This document shows positions 7,516-17,480 of a DNA stretch of 64,000 nt, piece by piece. The notes under the pieces were generated by a model. The model saw nothing but the letters and a program-made list of their open reading frames with translations, was not told the DNA's origin and ran no database searches. The stretch is taken from positions 1 through 64,000 of the forward strand of contig CALGTD010000068.1 of NCBI GenBank assembly GCA_937901895.1, in the 5' to 3' direction. Both the position numbers and the translations under genes were made by a program. Source of the DNA: an uncultured Spartobacteria bacterium. Lineage in GTDB: Bacteria > Verrucomicrobiota > Verrucomicrobiia > Chthoniobacterales > JAATET01. How positions within the stretch are numbered: the stretch's first letter is position 1; each line of letters opens with the position of its first letter.

Positions 7516-9636
7516 ATGAGCAACGCTCGATCTCTCCCCAGCCCCACCGATCGCGCCCTGCGTTACGAACCGGAACGCACCGAGGCATTTCGCACGAAGT
7601 TCCTGCGCTACCGGAAGGTCTTCCAGGGCTTCTGGTGGATTCCCGCGCTGACCATCAGCATCGGTCTCGTCGTGCAGGCATGGCAGGCGATCACCCAGCC
7701 CATTACCTATCAATCGACCGCCCGCATTGTCGTGAGCGGGACGATTGCCCTGCCGGATGGCAGGCTTTTCAACGAGGAAGCCGTGAACTTCTTCGGCACG
7801 CAGGTGGAACTGATGCAGAGTGCCGAGGTTCGCCAGCGGGCCGCGAAACGCGTGCAATCCCTCCGGCCGGACCTCACTCCAGTGCCGGTCTCCGTCTCCG
7901 TCGCACAAATCCCCCAAACCTCCATTTTCCAGCTCACTGCGACCGGATCGCACCCGGAATACGTCCGCGCCTATCTCGACGCGCTGATGGAGGAGTATAT
8001 CGCCGTCCGGCGGGGGATTTTTTCCGAAAAATCCCAAAGCACGCTCACCGCCATCACCAGTGAACTCTCGCGCCTCGAGGCCGATCTGCAGAAAAGCGAA
8101 AACGCCCTGCTCGATTGGCAGAAGAACAACAACATCGTTTTCCTCAAGGACGACGGCGCCAGCGTGGGCAACCACCTCACAGCGCTGAACCTTCAGCTCG
8201 CCAGGCTCGAGACCGAATACAATCTCCTCTCCCAGCTCTCCGTGGAGCAAAACCTCGATCGCTCCGCCATCGAGACGGTTCAAAACCTCGTGGATCCCAC
8301 GGTGCGCGATACTCCGGCCAGCGGCGTGATCATGCAGAACAGCGGGATCACCACCCGATACGCCGAGGCAAAACAGCGGATTTCGCTGCTGGAAGCCCAG
8401 CTTCAGGAGCTCCTCATGGTGCGCGGCAGCACACACCCGAAAGTCGTCGAAACGCAGGAGCAGATCGCCGCCCAGAAAAAACTCATGGATCTCTACCGCC
8501 AGCAGGCGCTCGAGCACTTCCAGTCCCAACGCGAATCGATCAAGGTCCAGATCGAGAACACAAAGGAGCAGATAGCCAAGTGGGAGGCACGCGCACTCGA
8601 GATCAGTGCACAGATGGGCGAATACGAAACGCTCACCTCGAAGGTGGCACGGCAAAAGAGTCTCTACGACCGGTTGCTGCTGAGTGTGCAGAGTGTGGAT
8701 GTGAACGCCAGCATCCAGCAGGACATCATTTCCATCATGGAGCGCGCCACGCAGCCTCGCGAACAGAGCGCCCCGCTCGCCCGCGACCTTGCCACCGGAG
8801 CCTTGCTCGGTGCGATTGTCGGCGGCGCGATCCTGTTCCTCATCGGCGTGTTCGATGACCGGATCATGTCGGTGTCCGAGCTTCAAAGCCTGGTCGAGGA
8901 GGAGGTCGTCGGCATCATCCCGCATGTCAGCGAAGGCCGGCAAATTCTGCGGCTCGACAACGAAGACCTGCCTCTGCTCGTCGAGGCGTTCAAAAAGCTC
9001 CGCTCGTGGCTGCTGTTCACGCCGCGCGAGAGCCGCCCGCCGAAGAACATTCTCATCACAAGCGCCGTTCCACAGGAGGGCAAATCGGTTGTCGCGACCA
9101 ACCTCGCCGTTTCCCTCGCCTCCTCCGGCGCAAAGACGCTGCTTGTCGACGCCGACCTGCGGCGCGGCATCACTCACAAACTGTTCGAGATGGCCTCCAG
9201 TCCGGGCCTGGGAGAGGTGCTCAAAGGGGAACTGGATGCCGAGGACGCAATCACCCAGACCGACATCCCGAATCTCTGGCTGCTTCCCCGCGGACATTAC
9301 GGTTCTCACGGCAGCGAGATTTCGTTCGCCGCCACGATCGACCATTTCCTCGTCACCGTCGCGCCGGACTACGACTACGTCATCTTCGACAGCTCGCCGA
9401 TTCTCGCCGTCGACGAAACGAGCACCATTTCCGGAAAAATGGATGCCGTCCTGCTCGTCATGCGCTCGGGCTTCACAAGCTTGCGTCTTGCACGCAAGGC
9501 CGCTGCAATTCTTCTCTCCCGCCGCGAAATCGTTGACGGAGTGGTCTACAACGGAGTCGACACCACGAGCGGCGACTACCCTGCCTACTACTACGACTAC
9601 AACGCGCGGCCGGAGGAGACCGAAGTCCGGACCTGA
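7516..9636 (+). CDS. Wzc-like polysaccharide co-polymerase with tyrosine kinase domain
   Basis: The 706-residue inner-membrane protein combines a Wzz/GNVR chain-length domain and a BY-kinase. A first membrane segment is near residues 39-58, a long periplasmic coiled coil fills about 100-420, and a second membrane segment (GALLGAIVGGAILFLIGVF) is near 430. The cytoplasmic kinase has Walker A AVPQEGKS (about 522), Walker A' LLVDADLRR (about 543) and Walker B YVIFDSSP (about 622). It ends with a tyrosine cluster (PAYYYDY) that would be the autophosphorylation tail. Such proteins control polymer length and export by phosphorylation cycles. The gene starts 2 bases after the OPX stop, and its own stop overlaps the next start (TGATG). 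Confidence 0.93.
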   Translation: MSNARSLPSPTDRALRYEPERTEAFRTKFLRYRKVFQGFWWIPALTISIGLVVQAWQAITQPITYQSTARIVVSGTIALPDGRLFNEEAVNFFGTQVELMQSAEVRQRAAKRVQSLRPDLTPVPVSVSVAQIPQTSIFQLTATGSHPEYVRAYLDALMEEYIAVRRGIFSEKSQSTLTAITSELSRLEADLQKSENALLDWQKNNNIVFLKDDGASVGNHLTALNLQLARLETEYNLLSQLSVEQNLDRSAIETVQNLVDPTVRDTPASGVIMQNSGITTRYAEAKQRISLLEAQLQELLMVRGSTHPKVVETQEQIAAQKKLMDLYRQQALEHFQSQRESIKVQIENTKEQIAKWEARALEISAQMGEYETLTSKVARQKSLYDRLLLSVQSVDVNASIQQDIISIMERATQPREQSAPLARDLATGALLGAIVGGAILFLIGVFDDRIMSVSELQSLVEEEVVGIIPHVSEGRQILRLDNEDLPLLVEAFKKLRSWLLFTPRESRPPKNILITSAVPQEGKSVVATNLAVSLASSGAKTLLVDADLRRGITHKLFEMASSPGLGEVLKGELDAEDAITQTDIPNLWLLPRGHYGSHGSEISFAATIDHFLVTVAPDYDYVIFDSSPILAVDETSTISGKMDAVLLVMRSGFTSLRLARKAAAILLSRREIVDGVVYNGVDTTSGDYPAYYYDYNARPEETEVRT

Positions 9637-11105
9637 TGAGTTCTGCTCCGCAAAGTCCGAGGCGCACTCCTGTCTCCCTGGCGGAATTTCTCGGCACCCC
9701 CCGGTTCTCCGCTCCGTCGCGAATCATTGGACGACATCGTATTTCGCGTTTTCTCAGCGGTCGCGAGGTCTGGAGCGTCTTCCTCCCGGCACTCGACTAC
9801 ATCGTTCTCCTTGCCGCCCTCGCGGTCATCTCCGCGTCGTGGTTGCATGGATCGGGGGCTGAATTCCTGCAGTGGGAAAAGTTCCTCTCCACAAACGCGT
9901 ATGTGCTCTCGATTCTCGTCACGATCGCGATCGCCAACGGCTACCGTCCAAAGGAATACGTGCGCCGGCTTGGATTCGCGGCGGAATACGTTCTTTCCAC
10001 GGTCGTCGGATCCGCCATTGGCCTCTTCGTCATTTACGCACTTTTCCCGGGCTCTCTCCGCCTCTCCCAGGAAAGCCGTGCGGTGCTCCTGCTCGGTGCC
10101 GGGGCCTCGCTCGTGCCGGGACTTGCTGTCCGAATCACGCTTGCCCGTATCCGCGACGCACTCGGTGAAAGTCGCCCGTTTCTCGTAATCGGAAAAGAGG
10201 AGGACGGGAAGAACTTCGCTTGGAGCTTCCAACGCACCGGCCTGCCGAATCCGCTTGTCTTCATCAATACCTCCGGGGCTGATGAAATCATTCTCGACGC
10301 ACCTCCTCCCAACACGGTGAGGGAGTCGTTCGAAGGCATCATTCTCACCGGCCCCCTCGCCGCACTTCCTCCAGCCACAAAGGAATGGTTGCTCGATGCC
10401 CATACGGACGACATTCCCGTCTACACCCTCCGCAGTTTCTACGCCTCCGTGTGGAGACAAAGTCCGGTGCTCGACGGCAATCCCGACTGGATCTTCGAGC
10501 AGGATTTCCGGCTCGCGGAACGCTCCTACTACCGAATCGTGAAACGCGTCTTCGATCTGCTTTCCTCGACCACCCTGCTCGTTCTCACGCTTCCGCTCCT
10601 TATTCTCACCGCGATCCTCATCAAGCTGGACAGCCGGGGTCCCGTGTTCTTCTGCCAGGAGCGAGTGGGACGTCAGCGACGTGTCTTCAATCTCTACAAA
10701 TTCCGCACCATGCACATTGGTGCGGAAGCCGGCCCGCTCTACACCGCGAAAAACGACCCCCGCATCACCCGGGTCGGAGCGTTGCTTCGACGCCTCCGCA
10801 TCGACGAACTCCCGCAGCTAATCAACATCTGGCGTGGTGACATGAGCCTCATCGGCCCGCGTCCCGAGTGGAAGGTTCTCGTCGACACCTACGAACGCGA
10901 AATTCCCGGCTATCACCTGCGCCACCTCGTCAGCCCGGGCATCACCGGTTGGGCGCAACTCAACCACCCCTACGGGGAAAGCGTCGATGACACCGTCGAG
11001 AAGCTGAAGTTCGATCTTTACTACATTCAGTTTTATTCGCCTGTGCTCGACCTCGAGATCGTTCTAAAGACCATCGTCTCGATCATGCTCCTCAAAGGTC
11101 GCTGA
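9636..11105 (+). CDS. Undecaprenyl-phosphate sugar phosphotransferase (exopolysaccharide initiating transferase)
   Basis: The 489-residue polyprenyl glycosylphosphotransferase has an N-terminal half with several membrane helices and a CoA-binding-like fold, as in WbaP/WcaJ. The C-terminal catalytic domain starts near residue 300 with a re-entrant hydrophobic helix (LLVLTLPLLILTAILI). It carries the family motifs CQERVGRQ, YKFRTMH (about 355), RRLRIDELPQL and SLIGPRPE (about 405). It would transfer a hexose-1-phosphate from a UDP-sugar to undecaprenyl phosphate to start the repeat unit; sugar specificity cannot be read from sequence. It is the last gene of the four-gene export operon and overlaps the convergent glycosyltransferase gene by 14 bases. 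Confidence 0.92.
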   Translation: MSSAPQSPRRTPVSLAEFLGTPRFSAPSRIIGRHRISRFLSGREVWSVFLPALDYIVLLAALAVISASWLHGSGAEFLQWEKFLSTNAYVLSILVTIAIANGYRPKEYVRRLGFAAEYVLSTVVGSAIGLFVIYALFPGSLRLSQESRAVLLLGAGASLVPGLAVRITLARIRDALGESRPFLVIGKEEDGKNFAWSFQRTGLPNPLVFINTSGADEIILDAPPPNTVRESFEGIILTGPLAALPPATKEWLLDAHTDDIPVYTLRSFYASVWRQSPVLDGNPDWIFEQDFRLAERSYYRIVKRVFDLLSSTTLLVLTLPLLILTAILIKLDSRGPVFFCQERVGRQRRVFNLYKFRTMHIGAEAGPLYTAKNDPRITRVGALLRRLRIDELPQLINIWRGDMSLIGPRPEWKVLVDTYEREIPGYHLRHLVSPGITGWAQLNHPYGESVDDTVEKLKFDLYYIQFYSPVLDLEIVLKTIVSIMLLKGR

Positions 11106-12345
11106 GTTCCGTCTGCACGGATTCCACGGCATCGCCTTCCAGCAACCGCTCGAATCGCGCAACCGCTGTGTCTTTCGGGCACCGTCGCGAAAGTTTCACG
11201 GCGTTTGCACCCCGCACTGCGCGATCCGAAGAATCCCGACTCCAGCGCTCCAAAGTATCCGCAAGCAAGGTCGCGTCGCCGTTTTCGACGACCTCACCGC
11301 AATCACATTCCCGAACCGCCAGTGCGACTTCGGATCGTTCCGGCCCGACAAACACAATCGGTCGCCCTGAAGCCGCCGCATCGTAAAGTTTGCTGGGCAC
11401 GACCAGCGCCTCAAACTCGGGGCACTGCGTGACCAAGTGAACGTCCGCCGCGGCGAGCAGGGACGGAAAGCGCTCCCATGGCTGGCATGGAAGGAAATGG
11501 ACGTTTCGCAATGCACGGCTCGCAACTTCGGTTCGCAACCAGCCGCCGCGTGGACCGTCTCCGACGATGCTGATCGCAATGTTCGCACCGCGCTTTTGAA
11601 GCACGTCCGCGGCATGGAGCAATGTGTCGAAATCGTGAACGATGCCCAGGTTTCCGGAATACATCGCCACCATCCGGGCGCCTTCACTGAGGATCCGGCG
11701 GTATTCCGCCACAGTTGTCTCATCCACGGGCAGCACGTCGATTCCCGACCAGTTCGAAATCACGCATGCACGAATACCGCGGCGCGCAAAGCGCTCCGCC
11801 ATGCACCGCCCGATCGCCACCACCGCATCGCAGCGCTGCAACGCCGCGTTCGCAACCTCCTCCAGCATCCGGTGAACCGCGGATCCCTTCACCAGCACAC
11901 CTCCCGCCACCGCCACCTCCGGATACACATCCTGCGCCCAATGGACATGTCTGCATCCGCGAATCCTCGCAACGGCCGCACCCAGCGCGACGGACAGCGG
12001 CGGATCGGTGAGGGTCACAATGACATCCGGTCGCGGTATCCGGATCGCATTCCAGGCCAGCGCGCTCCATGCGCCGAGCAATCCGAGCAGCCGTCGCACA
12101 AACGAAGCACGCGAGAATCCGAGCCAGCCCACGCGAATGATTCTAACCGTTCCAACCACTTCCTCACGCGGCGCGGCGGTCGGAACTCGCGCGGCGAGAA
12201 TCGTGACCTCGAAACGCTCCGCATCCAGTCCCAACGCTAGATCGAGGAGCAGTTTCCCCGCAGCCGAACGATCCGGAGGAACCGAGCGTTGGATGAAGGC
12301 GACGCGAACCCGACGCTTCCCCCCAGACTCACGAAATGTTGCCAT
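11092..12345 (-). CDS. Glycosyltransferase family 4 (WcaI/WbuB-like)
   Basis: The 417-residue GT-B enzyme resembles WcaI/WbuB. It shows a Gly-poor N-terminal Rossmann half with VTLTDPPLS and WAQDVYPEVA, an acceptor/donor linker MYSGNLGIVHDF, and a C-terminal donor-binding stretch ALVVPSKLYDAAASGRP in place of the usual E-x7-E. Members add a sugar to a lipid-linked glycan at the inner face of the membrane. It is the last gene of the 19-gene reverse operon, and its first 17 bases overlap the acetyltransferase gene. Donor and linkage cannot be inferred. Confidence 0.85.
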   Translation of the reverse strand: MATFRESGGKRRVRVAFIQRSVPPDRSAAGKLLLDLALGLDAERFEVTILAARVPTAAPREEVVGTVRIIRVGWLGFSRASFVRRLLGLLGAWSALAWNAIRIPRPDVIVTLTDPPLSVALGAAVARIRGCRHVHWAQDVYPEVAVAGGVLVKGSAVHRMLEEVANAALQRCDAVVAIGRCMAERFARRGIRACVISNWSGIDVLPVDETTVAEYRRILSEGARMVAMYSGNLGIVHDFDTLLHAADVLQKRGANIAISIVGDGPRGGWLRTEVASRALRNVHFLPCQPWERFPSLLAAADVHLVTQCPEFEALVVPSKLYDAAASGRPIVFVGPERSEVALAVRECDCGEVVENGDATLLADTLERWSRDSSDRAVRGANAVKLSRRCPKDTAVARFERLLEGDAVESVQTELSDL

Positions 12346-12877
12346 CGAATCTCCGCATCATCCTTGCGGGACTGCCCGCCACAAAGCATCCGTCCGGAAC
12401 GTTTCGAATCACGGTGGCATTCGCACCCACCGTGGAGCCGGATCCCACGATGACTCCGGGTCCGATGAACGCCCGCGCCGCCACCCACGATCGGTCGTTG
12501 ATTCGAATCGGCCGCACTTCCAGTTCGAAATCCGGCCGGTCGAATCGATGACTTCCCGTGCAAAGGAAGGCCTCCTGCGAAATGCACACGTGCGATCCGA
12601 TGCGCACCTCCGCGAGTGAAAGAATCCGGACACCCTCGCCGATCCAAACGTGATCGCCGGCAACAAATCGCCACGGCATTGAAATGTCCACCCCCTCGCG
12701 AATGACAAATCCCTCACCGATCGACGCACCAAATGCCCGCAGCACCGCCGCCCGGAAGGCGGATGGCAGCGGAAGCGGGACTCGAAAGAGGAGCGCCTTC
12801 ACAGCAAGCCACGCGGCTTCCTTCCATCGCGGAGCTCCGCGCTCGATGGGTCTCCGATACGTGGAAAGATCGATCAT
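12329..12877 (-). CDS. WcaF-like O-acetyltransferase (left-handed beta-helix)
   Basis: The 182-residue protein has the hexapeptide-repeat beta-helix and the characteristic WcaF-type core: WIGEGVRILSLAEVRIGSH, CISQEAFLCTGSHRF and GSGSTVGANATVIRNVPDG. The catalytic His is probably the one in CTGSHRF. Colanic-acid acetyltransferases of this type transfer acetyl from acetyl-CoA to a sugar of a lipid-linked repeat unit. It sits between two glycosyltransferase genes (1-base gap upstream, 17-base overlap downstream), consistent with decorating the same glycan. Confidence 0.88.
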   Translation of the reverse strand: MIDLSTYRRPIERGAPRWKEAAWLAVKALLFRVPLPLPSAFRAAVLRAFGASIGEGFVIREGVDISMPWRFVAGDHVWIGEGVRILSLAEVRIGSHVCISQEAFLCTGSHRFDRPDFELEVRPIRINDRSWVAARAFIGPGVIVGSGSTVGANATVIRNVPDGCFVAGSPARMMRRFDGNIS

Positions 12878-12878
12878 C

Positions 12879-13646
12879 TCACCGGTCTGTTCCGCGAAGT
12901 CTTCGATCGAGCAACTCGATCGACAGCATCATCTCCGCGCATGCCCGCTGCATCGCGTAATACCACCCCGGCCATCCCTCGAAAATGCATCCGCGCACAA
13001 GCAGGCAATACCCGAACATCAGACCCGGCGCGAACACGATGGCTCTACGAACGCGGTCGGGGAACGACAACGAGGTCGTCAATTCGAACTTATCCGCCTC
13101 TTCTCGAACATAACGCGCCTGTGAAGCGAACCATCTCGCGAGCGGCTTGCGATCGTCGTGCGCAATCCTCGCATCCAGGCGCTCGACACGCCCGTCAATC
13201 TTCACCCGCTGGGTGTGTCCGTCGTCTTCATAGAGTGCGCTCGCACGGCGGTATAGCACCGTCCGTGGCGGATATACGGTCCCGCGGAGTGCCCGACCAA
13301 ACACGCAATAGGTGAAAGGCGTGGAATATCCTGCCACGTCCGCATCGGAGAGAGCCTCCATCCGTTCACACCAATCGCCGGGCACAACGTAGTCCGCATC
13401 GAGCGACAGCACCCACTCCGTCCGGATTTGTGACAACCCGAAATTCGCCTGCCTCGCGAACGAGTCGAATCTCCGCTGCACGATCTCCACATTCGAAAAC
13501 TCGCCACAGATGTCCCGCGTCGCATCGTCGCTGAAACTGTCGACCACCACCACGCGGCGGGCCCAACGCAGCGCGGAAAGGCAGCGCCGGATGTTCGCGG
13601 CCTCGTTCCACGCGAGAATCATGGGGGTGACTGAATCGGGACTCAT
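12879..13646 (-). CDS. Glycosyltransferase family 2 (WaaE/KdtX-like)
   Basis: The 255-residue GT-A enzyme has the N-terminus PMILAWNEAANIRRCL and the DxD-like LSLDADYVV near residue 90. It also has the WaaE/KdtX-type segment TYCVFGRALRGTVYPPR followed by DGHTQRVKIDGRVERL. Members add glucose to the LPS inner core, or a sugar to exopolysaccharide. Its start overlaps the exosortase stop by 4 bases. The context favours the exopolysaccharide role, but an LPS-core role fits the same family. Confidence 0.87.
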   Translation of the reverse strand: MSPDSVTPMILAWNEAANIRRCLSALRWARRVVVVDSFSDDATRDICGEFSNVEIVQRRFDSFARQANFGLSQIRTEWVLSLDADYVVPGDWCERMEALSDADVAGYSTPFTYCVFGRALRGTVYPPRTVLYRRASALYEDDGHTQRVKIDGRVERLDARIAHDDRKPLARWFASQARYVREEADKFELTTSLSFPDRVRRAIVFAPGLMFGYCLLVRGCIFEGWPGWYYAMQRACAEMMLSIELLDRRLRGTDR

Positions 13647-15184
13647 TCCTCGTGTGCTTCCGAATATCGAAAGATCTGTTCGGCGGCCCGCACCGCCTCG
13701 CTCACCGGGGGAACCGATCCCTCATAGGGCAGCATCACCGCCGCCACTTCGTAGGAGAAGTTCCGGCGTCCATTCGCGATCAGCCGCATGAGCACATTCT
13801 GCTGCACGCTCGCCCCGCTGTGCAGCGAAAACCGCATCGGCTCCCCGTCCAGCCACGCGGTCCATAGCAGGAGCACCCGGACGCCATCCTTTTCGTAGTG
13901 CAGCGCGGTCCACTCGACCGGCGAACCATCAATCCGACTGCTCGCAACTTCGGCGGGACCAACCAATCTCCATCCCACCCCCGGCATGCACGCATCCGGT
14001 CGATGATAGAGCGCCTCGCTGTTGTTCTTCGAATCGTCCCAGATCAAATGGTATCCGGTGACCGGAACAAGTCCGTCCCGGCGCATGCGGAGATATCCAC
14101 CCGAGGTGGGACGGAGCACCTTTTCCATCTGCTCGGGCAAAGGGACCGTCTCGGCCGTATCGGACACCGAAAGTCGGGGACTCCGATGGCCGCCGCCACT
14201 CGCAGACATCTCGTTCATCAGATACCAGCCCTGCCCTCCCGCCACTCCGAGTCCCACCAGTGCGACCATCCAAATCCAAGCGACCCCGGCGCTCCGCTGT
14301 GACGTCGGTCTCTCGCGCGACTCGGGAATCACCAACTCCCTCTCCCAGGGTCCTTTCAACAACCGACCCGCAACCACGATTCCGCAGACGAGCAGCACCC
14401 ACGCCATCCAGCCGGCCGGATCGTGCATCGCATTCAACGCCTCGTTTCCGCCGCGCGCTCCCGCCAGACTAAGCGCGAGCGTGCGCGCGAAGTTCGTGAC
14501 CAGGGCGATCGCAAATCCAACGGGAATCAAAAAGAGCCGCCGCCACCAGCCAAGCATCATCCACTCCCCCATGGCGAATGCGATCATCAGCGCCGATTGA
14601 AGCGACCGCACACCACTGCACGCCTCGGCAATGCCAACGGTGCATGCGGGAAGCGCGATCACCGTTCCCTCGATGCGCGCGGGAATTCCCAATACCGGCA
14701 GCACCTCCCCGACAAGCGCAGCCACCGCCTGCGCAAGGGCGATCGTCACCGGCTGCTCGATCGCAGTGGGCCACGGCACCGCCGTCCCGACGAAGGCAAC
14801 CGGAAAGATCGATGCTCGCAGATATCCGGTCCCTCCCCGCAGGAACGCCAACCCCAGCGTCGCGGCCGCCGTCGTGGCATACACCGCCCATGCGAACACC
14901 CGCCAATACAGCGGAGCCTGCCGTCCAAGTTCGATCGGCAGCACGGCCAGTGCGCAAACGGCTACAACGGCCCATGCGAAGACGGCATGCCCTCGCGGCT
15001 CCGACGTCGCAGCCGACAATCGCTTCCAAAGAAAATATACCGCCAGTGGCATGACCACCCACCCGTGAGCGTAGTCGGGGTCACGCGCCCACTCCGCCGC
15101 ACACGTCCATCCGAACCATGCCCAAAACGTCGCTACTCCGACAATGAACCCCGTTCTCGAAAGCGCCGGACCGGATGATTTCAT
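13643..15184 (-). CDS. Exosortase with C-terminal EpsI-like domain
   Basis: The 513-residue protein has an N-terminal exosortase with about eight membrane helices. The signature N-terminus WARDPDYAHGW is present, and the catalytic triad is visible: Cys189 in AEACSGVRSL, Arg234 in NFARTLAL and His254 in AMHDPAGW. After the last helix (near 270-290) a soluble region at about residues 330-500 carries an EpsI/DUF3485-like sequence (SGGYLRMRRDGL, SEALYHRPDACMPG). Exosortases are inner-membrane cysteine transpeptidases that cleave PEP-CTERM tails of secreted proteins and are nearly always encoded in exopolysaccharide loci, as here. A matching PEP-CTERM protein lies at 37612-39606. Both neighbours overlap it by 4 bases. 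Confidence 0.93.
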   Translation of the reverse strand: MKSSGPALSRTGFIVGVATFWAWFGWTCAAEWARDPDYAHGWVVMPLAVYFLWKRLSAATSEPRGHAVFAWAVVAVCALAVLPIELGRQAPLYWRVFAWAVYATTAAATLGLAFLRGGTGYLRASIFPVAFVGTAVPWPTAIEQPVTIALAQAVAALVGEVLPVLGIPARIEGTVIALPACTVGIAEACSGVRSLQSALMIAFAMGEWMMLGWWRRLFLIPVGFAIALVTNFARTLALSLAGARGGNEALNAMHDPAGWMAWVLLVCGIVVAGRLLKGPWERELVIPESRERPTSQRSAGVAWIWMVALVGLGVAGGQGWYLMNEMSASGGGHRSPRLSVSDTAETVPLPEQMEKVLRPTSGGYLRMRRDGLVPVTGYHLIWDDSKNNSEALYHRPDACMPGVGWRLVGPAEVASSRIDGSPVEWTALHYEKDGVRVLLLWTAWLDGEPMRFSLHSGASVQQNVLMRLIANGRRNFSYEVAAVMLPYEGSVPPVSEAVRAAEQIFRYSEAHEE

Positions 15185-16362
15185 GGCCGCATCCTCGATT
15201 TCAGAATGCGCTCATATTGCGCGGCAATCCGCTCCGCGGAACGCCGCCAGGAATACTCCGCTCTCGCCAAAACCGCGGCCCGCTGCCCCCTGACAGCTCG
15301 CTCCTTCGGATCGTTCAGTGCCTCCTCAAGAGCAGCGGCGAGCGAACGCACATCGTTCCCCGCAACCCATCCGACATTTCCGCGAATGATGTCTGACGAG
15401 AGTGCCACTCCATCGCTCACGACTGGTGGAACACCTGCCGCCATCGCCTCAGCGACGGCAATGCCGAAATTCTCGGAATGACTCGGAAGCACGAACGCAT
15501 CCGCCGCGGCGAACAATCCCCACTTCGCCTCCCCTTCGACAAAGCCTGGTGTTCGCACCCGGTCGCGCAGTCCCAGCTGATGGATGTGCTCACGCACCAT
15601 GCGTTCATGTGCCTGATCGCCAGCCCCGGCCAGCACGAGAATCCATCGTTGCTCCCTCAAGGTCGCAAGCGCCTCCAGGAGCTCCTTGATCCGCTTCTTT
15701 GGATGCCATCGCGAAAGAAACAGAAAGACACACTCCGAGTCGTGCGCACCGAGTCCGGCTCGCGTGCGCTTCCGGACTTCCGTCGAAACTTCCGGAACGG
15801 CAACTCCCAACGGCGCGACGAATCCAAGACCCGCCGGGACATGCAGCGACATTTCCATCTCGCGCGTGGATGTGAAATGCACCGCCGCCGCACCGCGCAA
15901 ATTCGCACGGTCGCAGAGCGCGAGAAACATCCGTTTCCGAAACGGACTCCGTGTAAGCGACCACTCCTCGAGAAGTCCAAGCGGCCTCAGAACGTAAGGC
16001 ACACCGCGCCTTCGGGCCAGCATCATCGCCCGGCTCGATACATACGAAAACAGCGCGTGAACGTGGACAATGTCGAACTCCGGGAGCTGGGCATGCATCC
16101 ACCGAGGGAACCCCGGAGACCACGCAAACTCCCGCAGCGCGCGCACAGGCGGAGAAAACCGTGGCAGGAACCAGGTCCGCATTCCGGCATGATCGATCCA
16201 GCGTTCCAGCGGCACATCGAGCGTGTCGGGGCCATCGTCGTTGGTCGTCACCACCGAACACTCCACGCCGAGTTCCTGCAGCGCCCCCGTCATCGGACCA
16301 ATCGCCGCGCTCGGACCACCCCGCCGCAGACTCACCGAGGGAATGACGTGAAGGACCTTCAT
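15181..16362 (-). CDS. Glycosyltransferase family 4
   Basis: The 393-residue GT-B retaining enzyme has an N-terminal acceptor domain with SVSLRRGGPSAAIGPM and the IVHVHALFSY segment. The C-terminal donor domain has FLFLSRWHPKKRIKELLEA and the E-x7-E motif SENFGIAVAEAMAAG. It would transfer a nucleotide-activated sugar to the growing glycan on the cytoplasmic face. Its start and stop overlap the neighbouring genes by 4 bases each. Substrates cannot be inferred. Confidence 0.88.
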   Translation of the reverse strand: MKVLHVIPSVSLRRGGPSAAIGPMTGALQELGVECSVVTTNDDGPDTLDVPLERWIDHAGMRTWFLPRFSPPVRALREFAWSPGFPRWMHAQLPEFDIVHVHALFSYVSSRAMMLARRRGVPYVLRPLGLLEEWSLTRSPFRKRMFLALCDRANLRGAAAVHFTSTREMEMSLHVPAGLGFVAPLGVAVPEVSTEVRKRTRAGLGAHDSECVFLFLSRWHPKKRIKELLEALATLREQRWILVLAGAGDQAHERMVREHIHQLGLRDRVRTPGFVEGEAKWGLFAAADAFVLPSHSENFGIAVAEAMAAGVPPVVSDGVALSSDIIRGNVGWVAGNDVRSLAAALEEALNDPKERAVRGQRAAVLARAEYSWRRSAERIAAQYERILKSRMRP

Positions 16363-17480
16363 TGCGTGACGACGGCCTGGATTTCTGCGTGAAGCCGGTC
16401 CCGGAACGCATCGCGCCCATAGATCGCGAGCACGCGCTCGCGAAGGAACGCTCCATTTCGTCGTTCGTCCCCAGTATCGTCGATTGCCATCACAACCGCG
16501 CGCGCTACCGCATCGACGGAATCCGGATCAACCAGCCAGCCCAGCTCTCCGCACCGAAGCGCATCCACAGATCCGTCGCGACCGCCCGCAATCACGGGCT
16601 TTCCCGTTGCAAGGGCTTCCAGAAACACGATTCCGAAGCCCTCCTTCGAGCTGGGCATCACGAAGGCATCGCAAAGACGGTAGAGATCGGGCAATTCGTC
16701 CTCACTCACACGTCCGGCAAACCGCACCACATCCTGGACTCCAATCTCCCGTGCGACCGCCTCCAGTCGCTGGCGGTCATTTCCGTCACCAGCGATGATA
16801 TAAACGAGATCCGGCAGGGATTGGCGGATCTCCGGCAAGGCCCGAAGCACGACTTCCACGCCCTTCGCACGCTCGCTGGCGTCAAGCCGCGCCACCGTGA
16901 GCAAGACCCGCCCACGGATTCCCACCCTCGAAGCGAGTTCTGGATTCCGAGGCCCCGGAGCAAACCGTGCTCCATCCACGCAATTCGGCAGCACGGACAC
17001 AAATGGCATGCTGTTCTCCTCCCGCATCCGTCGCGCCGTGTATTCACTGACAGCCAGAACACGATTTGCCGCCCCGAGGGAACGACGAAGGAGAAATGAC
17101 TGCCGCCCCCAAACCTCCACACCATGCGCGGCTGTCACGAATGGAACCCCAAGCAGCCGGCGGCATGCCCAACCGACCGGAGCAAACCTCGGAAATGTGC
17201 TCAGAATGAGATCGGGCCGGAACCTCCGCGCTTCACGCAAAGCCCGCAATGCGAAAGCGGCTCCACGCAACGGACGAGGCACCCCTTCGACCGTGGCACA
17301 TCCGCTCATCCTCGCAGCAACGAATTCCCGATCCACGGCGCCATAGGACAATCCAAAGACGTTCTGCGGGCCGAAAAGTTCTCCCAGCGCCCACAACACT
17401 TCCCGCGTGTATTGCTGGATGCCACCAGGGCCCGTGCCGAACTCCGGAGCCCACAAAAAGATTCGCCTGCGCGGATTCAT
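16359..17480 (-). CDS. Glycosyltransferase family 4
   Basis: The 373-residue GT-B enzyme shows the glycine-rich N-terminal loop GTGPGGIQQYTREVL, the acceptor-side TAAHGVEVWG and the donor-side TVARLDASERAKGVE. Its E-x7-E motif is KEGFGIVFLEALATGKP. Such enzymes resemble mannosyl- or glucosyltransferases of EPS clusters. It is coupled to both neighbours through 4-base ATGA overlaps. The exact sugar is unknown. Confidence 0.88.
   Translation of the reverse strand: MNPRRRIFLWAPEFGTGPGGIQQYTREVLWALGELFGPQNVFGLSYGAVDREFVAARMSGCATVEGVPRPLRGAAFALRALREARRFRPDLILSTFPRFAPVGWACRRLLGVPFVTAAHGVEVWGRQSFLLRRSLGAANRVLAVSEYTARRMREENSMPFVSVLPNCVDGARFAPGPRNPELASRVGIRGRVLLTVARLDASERAKGVEVVLRALPEIRQSLPDLVYIIAGDGNDRQRLEAVAREIGVQDVVRFAGRVSEDELPDLYRLCDAFVMPSSKEGFGIVFLEALATGKPVIAGGRDGSVDALRCGELGWLVDPDSVDAVARAVVMAIDDTGDERRNGAFLRERVLAIYGRDAFRDRLHAEIQAVVTQ

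Noticed and set aside
7510..9345. Long reverse-strand open frame opposite the Wzc-like gene
   Set aside because: It is antisense to a gene with clear kinase and chain-length motifs. Its product has no family features and reflects high-GC codon bias.
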